Assembly (NCBI RefSeq): GCF_015533855.1
Contig: NZ_AP024154.1
Span: 1,983,501 to 2,047,500 of the forward strand
Origin: Echinicola sp. 20G
Lineage (GTDB): Bacteria > Bacteroidota > Bacteroidia > Cytophagales > Cyclobacteriaceae
Direction: 5' to 3'
DNA length: 64,000 bases
Positions within the stretch are counted from its first letter, which is position 1. Each line of letters begins with the position of its first letter. The notes under the pieces were generated by a model that was not told where the DNA came from, searched no databases, and saw nothing but the letters and a program-made list of their open reading frames with translations. Below, one piece after another: positions 48,920 to 56,583 of this stretch. The position numbers were made by a program, and so were the translations under genes.

Positions 48920-49098
48920 CACAATAAGTCAGTTATATTTATCTAAGTTTTTTATCCTTATAAGTAGTTGGCTTACACAATTTTCACTTTCATTGCTATA
49001 AATGTCCTGAAAAAAGACATTTTTTCGTAGAGCCTTACAACAAATATGACCAAGAATTTTTAAAAATAAAACCTCGATCATGGTGTAGTGTTTTAGTT

Positions 49099-49115
49099 TT
49101 TGACTTTTAGTCAAA
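49099..49115. promoter_or_regulatory. Palindromic element, copy 1
   Basis: TTTGACTTTTAGTCAAA is a perfect palindrome with a 5-bp centre. With copy 2 at 49257 it shares TGACTTT-nn-GTCAAATT. It lies about 180 bp before the nrdB start. Confidence 0.45.
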
Positions 49116-49256
49116 TTAGTTATAAATTATTAAAATTCAATGAAGTATATATGTTAATTTAAAGTTAACATTCTATTAAAACGCTTCAAAATGGGCTGTA
49201 GGACTACTTCAAAAAAAAATAAAAAAAAATTGACCAACTAAAATTTAATCAAAAAC

Positions 49257-49269
49257 TGACTTTGGGTCA
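49257..49269. promoter_or_regulatory. Palindromic element, copy 2
   Basis: TGACTTTGGGTCA, with AAATT following, repeats 15 of 18 bases of copy 1, 156 bp further from nrdB. Confidence 0.45.
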
Positions 49270-49528
49270 AATTTTACTGTCTGGTATAATTTACTGCTAT
49301 TCAGTTGATTGAGTTGTTTTTGACTCCGTAATAAAACAACTGACTGATTTTCAAATCCTAAAAATAAGCAAGAAATATTAAGAGAATTTTAAGAAAAAGA
49401 TATCGTTTGATTCTCTTGTAAGTTGGTGAAAATTTATGTAGACCCACAAGTTTTGGGATCATGACGGTCTTAATATAAAAGAGTGATATGAATGTTTGCT
49501 GTTTATGGTGATTTGAGCATTATTTCTA

Positions 49529-49690
49529 ATGCCTATTGAATCAATAAGTATTAATGAAATAAAAGGAAATCAGCAAATTGGAAAGATTTTAATGGAGACA
49601 ACTGAAATAGTAAATGGATATTCCAAAATAAATGATTTCAATGATGACATTCCTGAGCAGTGGACTAGATTCATCTTTTATTTTGCTTAA
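49529..49690 (+). CDS. Possible 53-residue small protein
   Basis: ATG 49529 opens a frame to TAA 49688 with a mixed, non-repetitive composition (MPIESISINEIKG..., ending DDIPEQWTRFIFYFA). The polar and charged make-up is more protein-like than most chance frames, but no family, RBS or clear promoter supports it. A decayed gene remnant is an alternative. Confidence 0.25.
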   Translation: MPIESISINEIKGNQQIGKILMETTEIVNGYSKINDFNDDIPEQWTRFIFYFA

Positions 49691-49793
49691 TTTTGTGTCA
49701 GTTATTGATTGAGCTATAGCTATGATAAGCAGTTGCTAGTGAAGGTTTTTTATAAAAAACTAGGTCATGTTTTTTACTTATGGAAAACATCCG

Positions 49794-49801
49794 TATATTT
49801 G
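49794..49801 (+). promoter_or_regulatory. -7 promoter element of rplU-rpmA
   Basis: TATATTTG matches TAnnTTTG, 29 bp before the rplU ATG. A T-rich stretch stands at the -33 position. Confidence 0.55.
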
Positions 49802-49830
49802 CACCTCAATTTTGATAAAAAGTTCTTAGT

Positions 49831-50142
49831 ATGTACGCAATAGTTAACATAGCAGGAAAGCAGTTCAAAGTAACTAAAGATCAATTTGTCTATGCACCAA
49901 AGTTGCAAGGCGATGTTGACGCTTCCGTTGAATTCGATGAGGTATTGTTGGCAGATGACAACGGTACAGTATCGGTAGGTGCCCCTACATTGGCTGGCGC
50001 CAAGGTGACAGGAAAAATTCTTGATCATGTAAAAGGTGACAAAGTAATCGTCTTCAAAAAGAAAAGAAGAAAAGGTTACAAAAAGAAAAACGGTCACAGA
50101 CAAGAATTCACTAAATTACTTATTGAAAACATTACACTATAA
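49831..50142 (+). CDS. rplU: 50S ribosomal protein L21
   Basis: The 103-residue protein MYAIVNIAGKQFKVTKDQF... with FKKKRRKGYKKKNGHRQEFT is L21. It binds 23S rRNA. It is followed by rpmA after 35 bp, a nearly universal pair. Confidence 0.97.
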   Translation: MYAIVNIAGKQFKVTKDQFVYAPKLQGDVDASVEFDEVLLADDNGTVSVGAPTLAGAKVTGKILDHVKGDKVIVFKKKRRKGYKKKNGHRQEFTKLLIENITL

Positions 50143-50177
50143 GGTTGTCTTAGGATAGCCCTAAAACATTAAAAGTT

Positions 50178-50438
50178 ATGGCTCACAAGAAAGGTGTCGG
50201 TAGTTCTAAAAACGGTAGAGAATCTCATAGTAAACGACTTGGCGTGAAGAAATTCGGTGGCGAGTCTGTAATTGCTGGAAATATCATCGTTAGACAAAGA
50301 GGAACCAAGCATCACGCTGGAGTAAATGTAAAAGTGGGTAAAGACCACACACTATTTGCTGTAGCTGATGGTAAAGTAGAATTTAAGAAAAAGCACGATG
50401 GTAAATCTTATGTAAGCGTTATTCCTGCAGAAGCATAA
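50178..50438 (+). CDS. rpmA: 50S ribosomal protein L27
   Basis: The 86-residue protein [20 protein letters not shown] with [20 protein letters not shown] is L27. The mature N-terminus AHKKG sits near the peptidyl-transferase centre; no Firmicutes-type cleavable extension is present. It ends 30 bp before a terminator. Confidence 0.97.
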   Translation: MAHKKGVGSSKNGRESHSKRLGVKKFGGESVIAGNIIVRQRGTKHHAGVNVKVGKDHTLFAVADGKVEFKKKHDGKSYVSVIPAEA

Positions 50439-50467
50439 GATTTTATTAGCGAAAAGCATTAGAATAT

Positions 50468-50500
50468 AAGCTACTCCTGAAAAGGGGTAGCTTTTTTTGT
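50468..50500 (+). terminator. Intrinsic terminator of rplU-rpmA; 50501-50761 has no confident gene
   Basis: AAGCTACTCC / GGGGTAGCTT closes a TGAAAA loop (one mismatch) and runs into seven Ts. The remaining 260 bp before the fusion-protein gene hold only a doubtful 47-codon frame (50619-50762). Confidence 0.8.
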
Positions 50501-50761
50501 TTATCACCTGAAATGATACATTTTTTGTTGAATACGTGCGGCTCTTACTGTAAAGTAATTGAATTGATAATTTAATCACATTTATTTTTTAAGGTCAATT
50601 TACGAGGTTATCTCACTTATGTGTTTTTTGATGACAAAAAGGTACCGAATCATTGCATCTGTTTTTTTATTTATATTTTCAAGTGAATTATACCAGTGTT
50701 CAGGGCTTTTTATTTTATCTATTTATGATCTATATTATTCCTGCTTTAAAGTTTATTTTTA

Positions 50762-51925
50762 ATGAGAACGATCTTTCCAGCGGCGATAATCCAACATACA
50801 ACCGAGTATTACCAAAGTACTATTTCTGTCAAGTCTAAAGTGATCTACATTAGTTTATTGCTTGGCATTATAGCTATTTTGGCAAGCCTCCCTTTCATCT
50901 TTGTAGATGTGTCTGTAAGTGCAAGGGGCAGGTTCCAAACTTCATTGGGAAGGAATGAAATTTATGCGCCAGTCTCTGGGAGGGTTTCTGCTTTGGCTAT
51001 TGTCGAAAATGGCTCGGTTAATAAAGGTGATGTTTTGGCAGAGATCAAATCAGACCAAGTAGATTTGGAAATTGATGGGCTGGATAATCGAAGGACGATG
51101 GTTCAGAGTTTTATTGCTGATTTGCGCAAGCTCATGAAACTAACACCGTATAGCGTGGATGAATTTTTAGGGAGAAGCCTGAATTCAAAATATTATCAAG
51201 CGGCCTTTTTTGAATATGTATCAGAGATACAGCAATTGCAAACTGTATTGGAAAAGGAGAAGAGGGATGTCAAACGTTCAAAAGTGCTTTATGACAGTAA
51301 GGCCATTTCAGCCTCCCAATATGAAGAAGTAAGGGCCAAATTTGAACAGGCTCTCTCAGATCTGGACATCTACCAAAGTAAAAAGATGTCCGCGTGGGAG
51401 CAAGAGCTAAGTGATTATCAAAATGAGTGGGAGCAGCTGGTCAATGATAAGAAACTGCTTAGAGATAGGCTCCATCAGTATAAGATTGTGGCTGGCGTGT
51501 CTGGGACTATCATCAATTTTGAGAATATCAAAACTGGAGATTTTGTGTTTGCAAACCAAAAAATAGCCGAAATATCTCCTGACAGCACTTTAAAGGCTGT
51601 TGCTTTTTTGCCTCCTTCTGATATTGCTTTCGTCAAGCCGGGACAGAAGGTATATTTTCAAGTGGATGCCTATGATTATAATCAATGGGGATTGTTGGAA
51701 GGAAAAGTGGAGCAAGTGTCAAAGGATATCAATATGATCAGCGAGGACCAAGTGGCTTTTCGGGTTATTTGCAATATCGAAGAGGAAGCATTGTATTTGA
51801 AAAGCGGAGTGAAAGGTGATATGAAACGGGGGATGACATTCAATGGTCGTTTTTTGGTAACTGAAAGAAGTTTGTATCAGCTATTGTATGATAAAGTGGA
51901 CGATTGGTTGAACCCTTCTATGTAG
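50762..51925 (+). CDS. HlyD-family membrane-fusion protein of a peptide exporter
   Basis: The 387-residue protein has a short cytosolic N-terminus, one membrane helix (VIYISLLLGIIAILASLPFIF, about 28-48), a split lipoyl/barrel-sandwich domain (EIYAPVSGRVSALAIVENGS, VAGVSGTIINFENIKTGD) and a long alpha-helical hairpin between them (about 110-240). It links an inner-membrane exporter to an outer-membrane channel. The PCAT exporter gene follows 18 bp later, so both form one export unit. A TolC-type partner must come from elsewhere in the genome. Confidence 0.88.
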   Translation: MRTIFPAAIIQHTTEYYQSTISVKSKVIYISLLLGIIAILASLPFIFVDVSVSARGRFQTSLGRNEIYAPVSGRVSALAIVENGSVNKGDVLAEIKSDQVDLEIDGLDNRRTMVQSFIADLRKLMKLTPYSVDEFLGRSLNSKYYQAAFFEYVSEIQQLQTVLEKEKRDVKRSKVLYDSKAISASQYEEVRAKFEQALSDLDIYQSKKMSAWEQELSDYQNEWEQLVNDKKLLRDRLHQYKIVAGVSGTIINFENIKTGDFVFANQKIAEISPDSTLKAVAFLPPSDIAFVKPGQKVYFQVDAYDYNQWGLLEGKVEQVSKDINMISEDQVAFRVICNIEEEALYLKSGVKGDMKRGMTFNGRFLVTERSLYQLLYDKVDDWLNPSM

Positions 51926-51943
51926 CGCGTTAACACGAGTTGA

Positions 51944-54097
51944 ATGAATATTAAAATCAAACAGCGAGATATCACAGATTGTGGAGCAGCTTGCCTTGCT
52001 TCCGTAGCGAGGCATTATAGGTTAAAAATGCCCATTTCGAAAATCCGGCAGTTGGCCTCTACAGATCAAAAGGGGACTAATGTGCTGGGCTTAATAGATG
52101 CTGCTGAAAAATTAGGTTTTTCTGCGAAAGGAGTAAGGGGGAGCTTTGAGAGTTTGTCTCAAGTTCCTAGGCCAGCTATTGCGCATGTGATCATCAATAA
52201 AGTGTTACATCATTTTATGGTGATCTATGGTATTAATAGAAAATATGTAAAGGTAATGGATCCTGCGGATGGACAAATGAGAAAGGTTCCTCATGAGGAA
52301 TTCAAAGCCATTTGGTCTGGTGTGTTGGTAATCCTGATGCCCAATGAAGAATTCAAGTCTTTGAATGAGACTGTCCCAGTCCGAAGAAGATTTTGGTATT
52401 TGATCAGTCCGCATAAGAGTGTCATGCTTCAGGCCGTAATTGGAGCCGGAGTTTACACAGTATTAGGCCTTTCTACTTCCATTTATGTACAGAAGATAGT
52501 GGACCATGTTTTTGTGAGCAGGAATACCAACTTGCTCAACCTCATGAGTGTGGTCATGATTCTTTTGCTCCTGTTCCAGATTTTTATCGGAGTTTACAAA
52601 ACTGTATTTGTTTTAAAAACAGGACAAAGAATTGATGCTAGGCTTATTTTAGGATATTATAAACATCTATTGACATTGCCACAGCGGTTTTTTGATGCCA
52701 TGCGGGTTGGTGAGATTATTTCCAGGATCAATGATGCAGTTAAAATCCGGGCATTTATCAATGATGTTTCCATTAATTTGATCGTAAACATTTTTGTGGT
52801 GGTATTTTCCTTTGCATTTATGTTTACATTTTTCTGGAAGTTGGCTTTGATCATGACAATGATAGTTCCTTTGTACATTGTCATTTATGTGATCACTAAC
52901 TATTTGAACAAAAGAGTGGAAAGAAGGTTAATGGAAAGCTCTGCTGAACTGGAATCCCAATTGGTAGAATCAATCAATTCAATTGGGACCATAAAGCAGT
53001 TTGGGGCGGAGGATCATGCCAATATCAAAACAGAAACCAAGTTTATTTCCATGTTGGGATCTGTTTACCGTTCAGGCATGAACAATGTGTTTTCTAACAA
53101 TTCCTCAGAATTTATTTCTAAATTATTCACCATAATCTTACTGTGGGTTGGTGCAGGGTATGTGTTGAAAAATGAAATCACTCCCGGAGAGCTTTTGTCC
53201 TTTTACGCTTTGGTAGGTTACTTGACTGGCCCAATTACTGGCTTGATTGGGATGAACAAAACGATACAGAATGCAGTGATTGCAGCGGATAGGCTTTTTG
53301 AGATAATGGATTTGGAGATTGAAGAAAAAGGAGAGAAGTTTTCGATAGACAGGGAAGCTTTAGGAGATATTGTGTTCCAAAACGTGGTTTTTAGATATGG
53401 CTCAAGGGCCAAAGTCTTTGATGGGCTTAATCTTCATATTCCAAAAGGAAAGATTACTGGAATAGTTGGTGAGAGTGGATCGGGTAAGTCGACTTTGATA
53501 GCATTGCTTCAGCACCTTTACCCTGTGCAATCTGGGCAAATTAAGATAGGTAATCACGATATAAGTTTCTTGGATCATGCAAGTCTAAGAAAATTTGTCA
53601 CAGTAGTCCCTCAGAGAATCGATCTGTTTGCAGGAAATTTGGTGGAGAACATTGCGCTTGGGGATTACAAACCTGATATGCAAAAAATTGTAGCCATTTG
53701 TCATGAATTGGGGATGATGGAGTTTATCGAGGGGCTTCCCAATGGTTTTGGCACTTATGTAGGGGAGAATGGCGCCTCTCTTTCTGGGGGGCAAAAACAA
53801 AGAGTGGCTATTGCCAGGGCACTTTATAGAGATCCTGAGATCATCATCATGGATGAAGCTACTTCTTCTCTCGATCCAAAGGCTGAAAATTATGTGCAGC
53901 AAGTAATAAGGTCTTTAGCAAACAAAGGAAAAACAGTAGTGTTTATCACACACCGATTAGCTGCGGTTAAAGAATTTGATAAGATATTGGTTTTGGATGA
54001 AGGAAAACTGGTGGAACAAGGTTCCCACGATGTTTTGCTCACCCAAAAAGGTACCTATATGGATATGGTGAAAAAGCAAACTTTTGAATTGGGGTAA
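51944..54097 (+). CDS. Peptidase-containing ABC transporter (C39 peptidase + ABC exporter)
   Basis: The 717-residue protein begins with a C39 domain: oxyanion Gln 7, catalytic Cys 13 in DCGAACLAS, His 90 in LHHFMVIY and Asp 106 in VMDPADG. All are intact, so it should cleave leaders after Gly-Gly. Six membrane helices follow, then an ATPase with Walker A GESGSGKS (509-516), LSGGQKQRVAIARAL and IIIMDEATSSLD. It should process and export a double-glycine peptide; the candidate is at 54745. Confidence 0.93.
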   Translation: MNIKIKQRDITDCGAACLASVARHYRLKMPISKIRQLASTDQKGTNVLGLIDAAEKLGFSAKGVRGSFESLSQVPRPAIAHVIINKVLHHFMVIYGINRKYVKVMDPADGQMRKVPHEEFKAIWSGVLVILMPNEEFKSLNETVPVRRRFWYLISPHKSVMLQAVIGAGVYTVLGLSTSIYVQKIVDHVFVSRNTNLLNLMSVVMILLLLFQIFIGVYKTVFVLKTGQRIDARLILGYYKHLLTLPQRFFDAMRVGEIISRINDAVKIRAFINDVSINLIVNIFVVVFSFAFMFTFFWKLALIMTMIVPLYIVIYVITNYLNKRVERRLMESSAELESQLVESINSIGTIKQFGAEDHANIKTETKFISMLGSVYRSGMNNVFSNNSSEFISKLFTIILLWVGAGYVLKNEITPGELLSFYALVGYLTGPITGLIGMNKTIQNAVIAADRLFEIMDLEIEEKGEKFSIDREALGDIVFQNVVFRYGSRAKVFDGLNLHIPKGKITGIVGESGSGKSTLIALLQHLYPVQSGQIKIGNHDISFLDHASLRKFVTVVPQRIDLFAGNLVENIALGDYKPDMQKIVAICHELGMMEFIEGLPNGFGTYVGENGASLSGGQKQRVAIARALYRDPEIIIMDEATSSLDPKAENYVQQVIRSLANKGKTVVFITHRLAAVKEFDKILVLDEGKLVEQGSHDVLLTQKGTYMDMVKKQTFELG

Positions 54098-54112
54098 ATA
54101 AAAGGCTGGGTT

Positions 54113-54442
54113 ATGAACTTTATAAAACATATTGAGCGTATTCAGCTCATCAATAAACTGGTAAAAGAAGGGAAGACAGGGAGTCCGGAAGATTTGTCCA
54201 ATAGATTGGGGATTAGTAGAAGGCAATTATACAATCATTTGGAAAGCCTGAAGGATATGGGGCTTGAAGTAGCATTTTCCAGAAAGATCAATAGTTTTTA
54301 TTATGTAGAAGATAAACATTTGGAAATGACCTTTAGTTTAAAGGTGATAGGCCCGGAAGAAGCAGAAAATATTTATGGTGGCGTATTTCTTCCTTTGTTT
54401 GATGATTTGATGGTAGGATTGGATTGGGGAAGAATGTGGTAA
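54113..54442 (+). CDS. Winged-helix regulator with double-glycine-like C-terminal segment
   Basis: The 109-residue protein has an N-terminal HTH (about 25-48: PEDLSNRLGISRRQLYNHLE) of the DeoR/HTH_11 kind. The C-terminal part is unexpected: GPEEAENIYGG (80-90) resembles a double-glycine cleavage site (Glu at -8, Ile at -4), and the last 19 residues (VFLPLFDDLMVGLDWGRMW) resemble the precursor core GGVIMLPLDLGFLSLG. It starts 16 bp after the PCAT gene and ends before a terminator. It is likely the local transcription regulator; the meaning of the tail is open. Confidence 0.7.
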   Translation: MNFIKHIERIQLINKLVKEGKTGSPEDLSNRLGISRRQLYNHLESLKDMGLEVAFSRKINSFYYVEDKHLEMTFSLKVIGPEEAENIYGGVFLPLFDDLMVGLDWGRMW

Positions 54443-54494
54443 GTCAAAATAAAACAATTTTAATTTTTTGAAATAAACAATGATTACGAAAAGT

Positions 54495-54523
54495 GCTCTG
54501 TGTAAACCGCAGGGCCTTTTTTT
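54495..54523 (+). terminator. Intrinsic terminator of the exporter operon
   Basis: GCTCTG / CAGGGC with a 9-nt loop runs into seven Ts. It separates the fusion-PCAT-regulator operon from the precursor gene. Confidence 0.7.
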
Positions 54524-54593
54524 AGTGTTTTTCACCTTTTTCAAATCACTGATTACTAAAAATAAATAATTTTTTTTTGGTGCTTTTTTCTTC

Positions 54594-54612
54594 CGTGCAT
54601 GTTTTGTGCACG
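54594..54612. promoter_or_regulatory. Inverted repeat upstream of the precursor gene
   Basis: CGTGCA-TGTTTTG-TGCACG lies 133 bp before the precursor ATG, in the only free DNA between the two units. It is an operator candidate for the adjacent regulator. The -7-like TACTTTAG (54622) has one mismatch. The rest of 54524-54744 shows no gene. Confidence 0.4.
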
Positions 54613-54744
54613 CTCATGCCCTACTTTAGAACCATGGTTAGTGATCAATAACACACTTGATGTCATTAAGGACTTTTAAAATGGAAGTAATTAAGTGAAA
54701 AGTTGATAGACCAAAATAACATTTTTAACCAAACTTGACAGACT

Positions 54745-54942
54745 ATGGAGCTTAACAAAAAGAGTATTGACCTAAAAGAATTTGGTGTAGAAGAATTAGA
54801 AAAAACTGAGCTAGAACAGACCAATGGAGGATTGTCCTTGAGTCTGGGAGGGCCTATATCATTAGGAGGTGTGATCATGCTTCCGCTAGACTTAGGATTC
54901 TTGAGTTTAGGTACTAACCTTGGGTTAGACTTGAAACTGTAA
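54745..54942 (+). CDS. Double-glycine-leader peptide precursor (putative bacteriocin or signal)
   Basis: The 65-residue product has a 29-residue leader ending VEELEKTELEQTNGG. Leu at -12, Glu at -8, Leu at -7 and Gly-Gly at -2/-1 follow the C39 leader pattern. The 36-residue core (LSLSLGGPISLGGVIMLP..., ending GLDLKL) is made mostly of Leu, Gly and Ser, has no Cys, His, Arg or Tyr, and is nearly neutral. It is not a lanthipeptide or sactipeptide by content. No modification enzyme or immunity gene is adjacent. It has its own terminator and sits just downstream of the PCAT operon. Confidence 0.75.
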   Translation: MELNKKSIDLKEFGVEELEKTELEQTNGGLSLSLGGPISLGGVIMLPLDLGFLSLGTNLGLDLKL

Positions 54943-55015
54943 ATATCCTTAAAGAATATTTTTTAGTATTTACTATGTTGGTGATTTTTTAATTCTCGTG
55001 TTGATTAACGTCAGA

Positions 55016-55050
55016 AGGGATACATGTGTGGTGTATCCCTTTCTTTTTTT
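55016..55050 (+). terminator. Intrinsic terminator of the precursor gene
   Basis: AGGGATACA / TGTATCCCT closes a 7-nt loop, then a T-rich tract. The 178 bp that follow, up to the M16 gene, hold nothing I can support. Confidence 0.85.
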
Positions 55051-55228
55051 ATATTGTTTTCATTTTCTTGTTATTACAGATTCGTAAAGATTTAAGTATT
55101 CCATAATTTGCTTGTTTAAGCATTAAAAAATACTTTTAATGGAATTTTTATCATTCATTATTAAAGTAGTTGACATAAAAATTGTTTCCATTTCGGAGTA
55201 TTGAACCCTAAAATTTTAAAAATCAAAT

Positions 55229-56557
55229 ATGAAAAAAGTTTCATTTTTGATGCTCTTGGCTTGTATAGTGACCTCGCCAATCATCGCTCAAAATAGTATT
55301 GACTTCAAGGAATTTTCCTTGGACAATGGATTGCATGTTATCATGCACAAAGACAACACCACACCGATTGTAGTGACTTCCGTATTGTATCATGTTGGCT
55401 CCAAAAATGAGGATCCTAGCAGAACTGGGTTTGCACACTTTTTTGAGCATCTTCTTTTTGAAGGAAGTGAGAACATTGGTAGAGGAGAATACATGAAGAA
55501 AATTCAGTCGGAAGGAGGTACATTAAATGCCTATACCAGTAACGATCTTACCTATTACTATGAGACGCTTCCTTCCAATAAGTTGGAGATGGCCCTTTAT
55601 ATGGAAAGTGAAAGAATGCTTCATGCCAAAATTGATGAAACTGGAGTGGAAACACAAAGAGAGGTGGTAAAAGAGGAAAAGCGTCAGCGTTATGACAACC
55701 AACCTTATGGCACCATCTTGCCAGAGACACTAAAAAGAGCTTATTCGAAGCATCCATATCAATGGGCACCAATTGGTTCATTGGATCATTTGAACGAAGC
55801 TTCCTTGGCTGAATTCATGAAATTCTACAAAGATTTCTACGTGCCAAATAATGCGACATTGACCATTGCTGGTGATATCGATTATGACCAAACGGAAGAA
55901 TGGGTGAAGATGTATTTCTCTGAAATTCCAAAGGGAAATGATGACATTTACAGGCCAAATATAGAGGAGCCCAAGAAACAAGAAGAGATCAGGGATGTTA
56001 TTTATGACAATATCCAGATTCCTGCGGTGATTCAGGCTTATAATTTACCTCCTAAAAATGATGCTGATTCTTACGCAATGGACATGCTTTCGACCTACCT
56101 AACTGGTGGTAAATCATCCTTAATGACCAAAGAATTGGTAGATAAGCAGCAGAAGGCACTTGCAGTAGCAGCGATTCCCCTTGAGTTGGAGGATGGTGGT
56201 ATTTTTATCATGTATGGTATCACGAATATGGGGGTAAAAGCAGATGAGTTAGAAACTGAAATTGATGTTTTGATCAAACAGGTTCAGGAGGAAGGGGTTT
56301 CCGAGCAGGATTTTGCGAAGCTTCAGAATATCATTGAAAATGATCTAGTGAGCAAAAACTCAACTATGGCTGGCATAGCGGAGAATTTGTCACAATCGTA
56401 TGTGTTTTATGGTAGTACCGACCATATCAATGATGAATTGGCAAAATACAGGGAAGTGAGCAGAGAAGATTTGCAAAAAGTGGCCAACAAGTACCTGACT
56501 TTGGATGGAAGAGTGGTGCTTTATTATTTGCCAAAATCTGAACAGCCACAAGAATAG
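55229..56557 (+). CDS. M16 zinc metalloprotease, catalytic subunit
   Basis: The 442-residue protein has a signal peptide (MKKVSFLMLLACIVTSPIIA, then QNSIDF) and the inverted zinc motif HFFEH (70-74) with distal Glu in VETQREVVKEE. The second half lacks the Arg/Tyr substrate motif of M16 proteins. That is the composition of the catalytic half of a heterodimer. The partner half is the next gene, 26 bp on. It probably degrades peptides in the periplasm. Processing of the exported peptide is possible but unsupported. Confidence 0.9.
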   Translation: MKKVSFLMLLACIVTSPIIAQNSIDFKEFSLDNGLHVIMHKDNTTPIVVTSVLYHVGSKNEDPSRTGFAHFFEHLLFEGSENIGRGEYMKKIQSEGGTLNAYTSNDLTYYYETLPSNKLEMALYMESERMLHAKIDETGVETQREVVKEEKRQRYDNQPYGTILPETLKRAYSKHPYQWAPIGSLDHLNEASLAEFMKFYKDFYVPNNATLTIAGDIDYDQTEEWVKMYFSEIPKGNDDIYRPNIEEPKKQEEIRDVIYDNIQIPAVIQAYNLPPKNDADSYAMDMLSTYLTGGKSSLMTKELVDKQQKALAVAAIPLELEDGGIFIMYGITNMGVKADELETEIDVLIKQVQEEGVSEQDFAKLQNIIENDLVSKNSTMAGIAENLSQSYVFYGSTDHINDELAKYREVSREDLQKVANKYLTLDGRVVLYYLPKSEQPQE

Positions 56558-56583
56558 TTTTTACTACAAGATTGACACAACTT

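Larger units (their letters stand above)
48923..49830. other. 908-bp AT-rich intergenic region between nrdB and rplU
   Basis: Between divergent nrdB and rplU there is no family-recognisable gene. The region holds two palindromes (49099-49115 and 49257-49269), A-tracts near 49211-49230, a 53-residue frame (49529-49690) and the rplU promoter. The rest shows nothing I can support. Confidence 0.7.

Noticed and set aside
48929..49114. 61-codon minus-strand frame before nrdB
   Set aside because: It contains one palindrome copy and AT-rich filler, shows no domain, and overlaps the expected nrdB promoter region.
49099..49269. FNR/CRP or NrdR boxes for the twin palindromes
   Set aside because: The half-sites are TGAC/GTCA with a 5-bp centre, not TTGAT-N4-ATCAA, and no ACACnATATnTnGTGT-like NrdR box is seen.
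54480..54550. Short frame from ATG 54480 as a second exported peptide
   Set aside because: It runs straight through the exporter operon terminator and has no double-glycine motif.
54666..54878. 70-codon minus-strand frame over the precursor gene
   Set aside because: It is the complement of the precursor, low in complexity, with no support.
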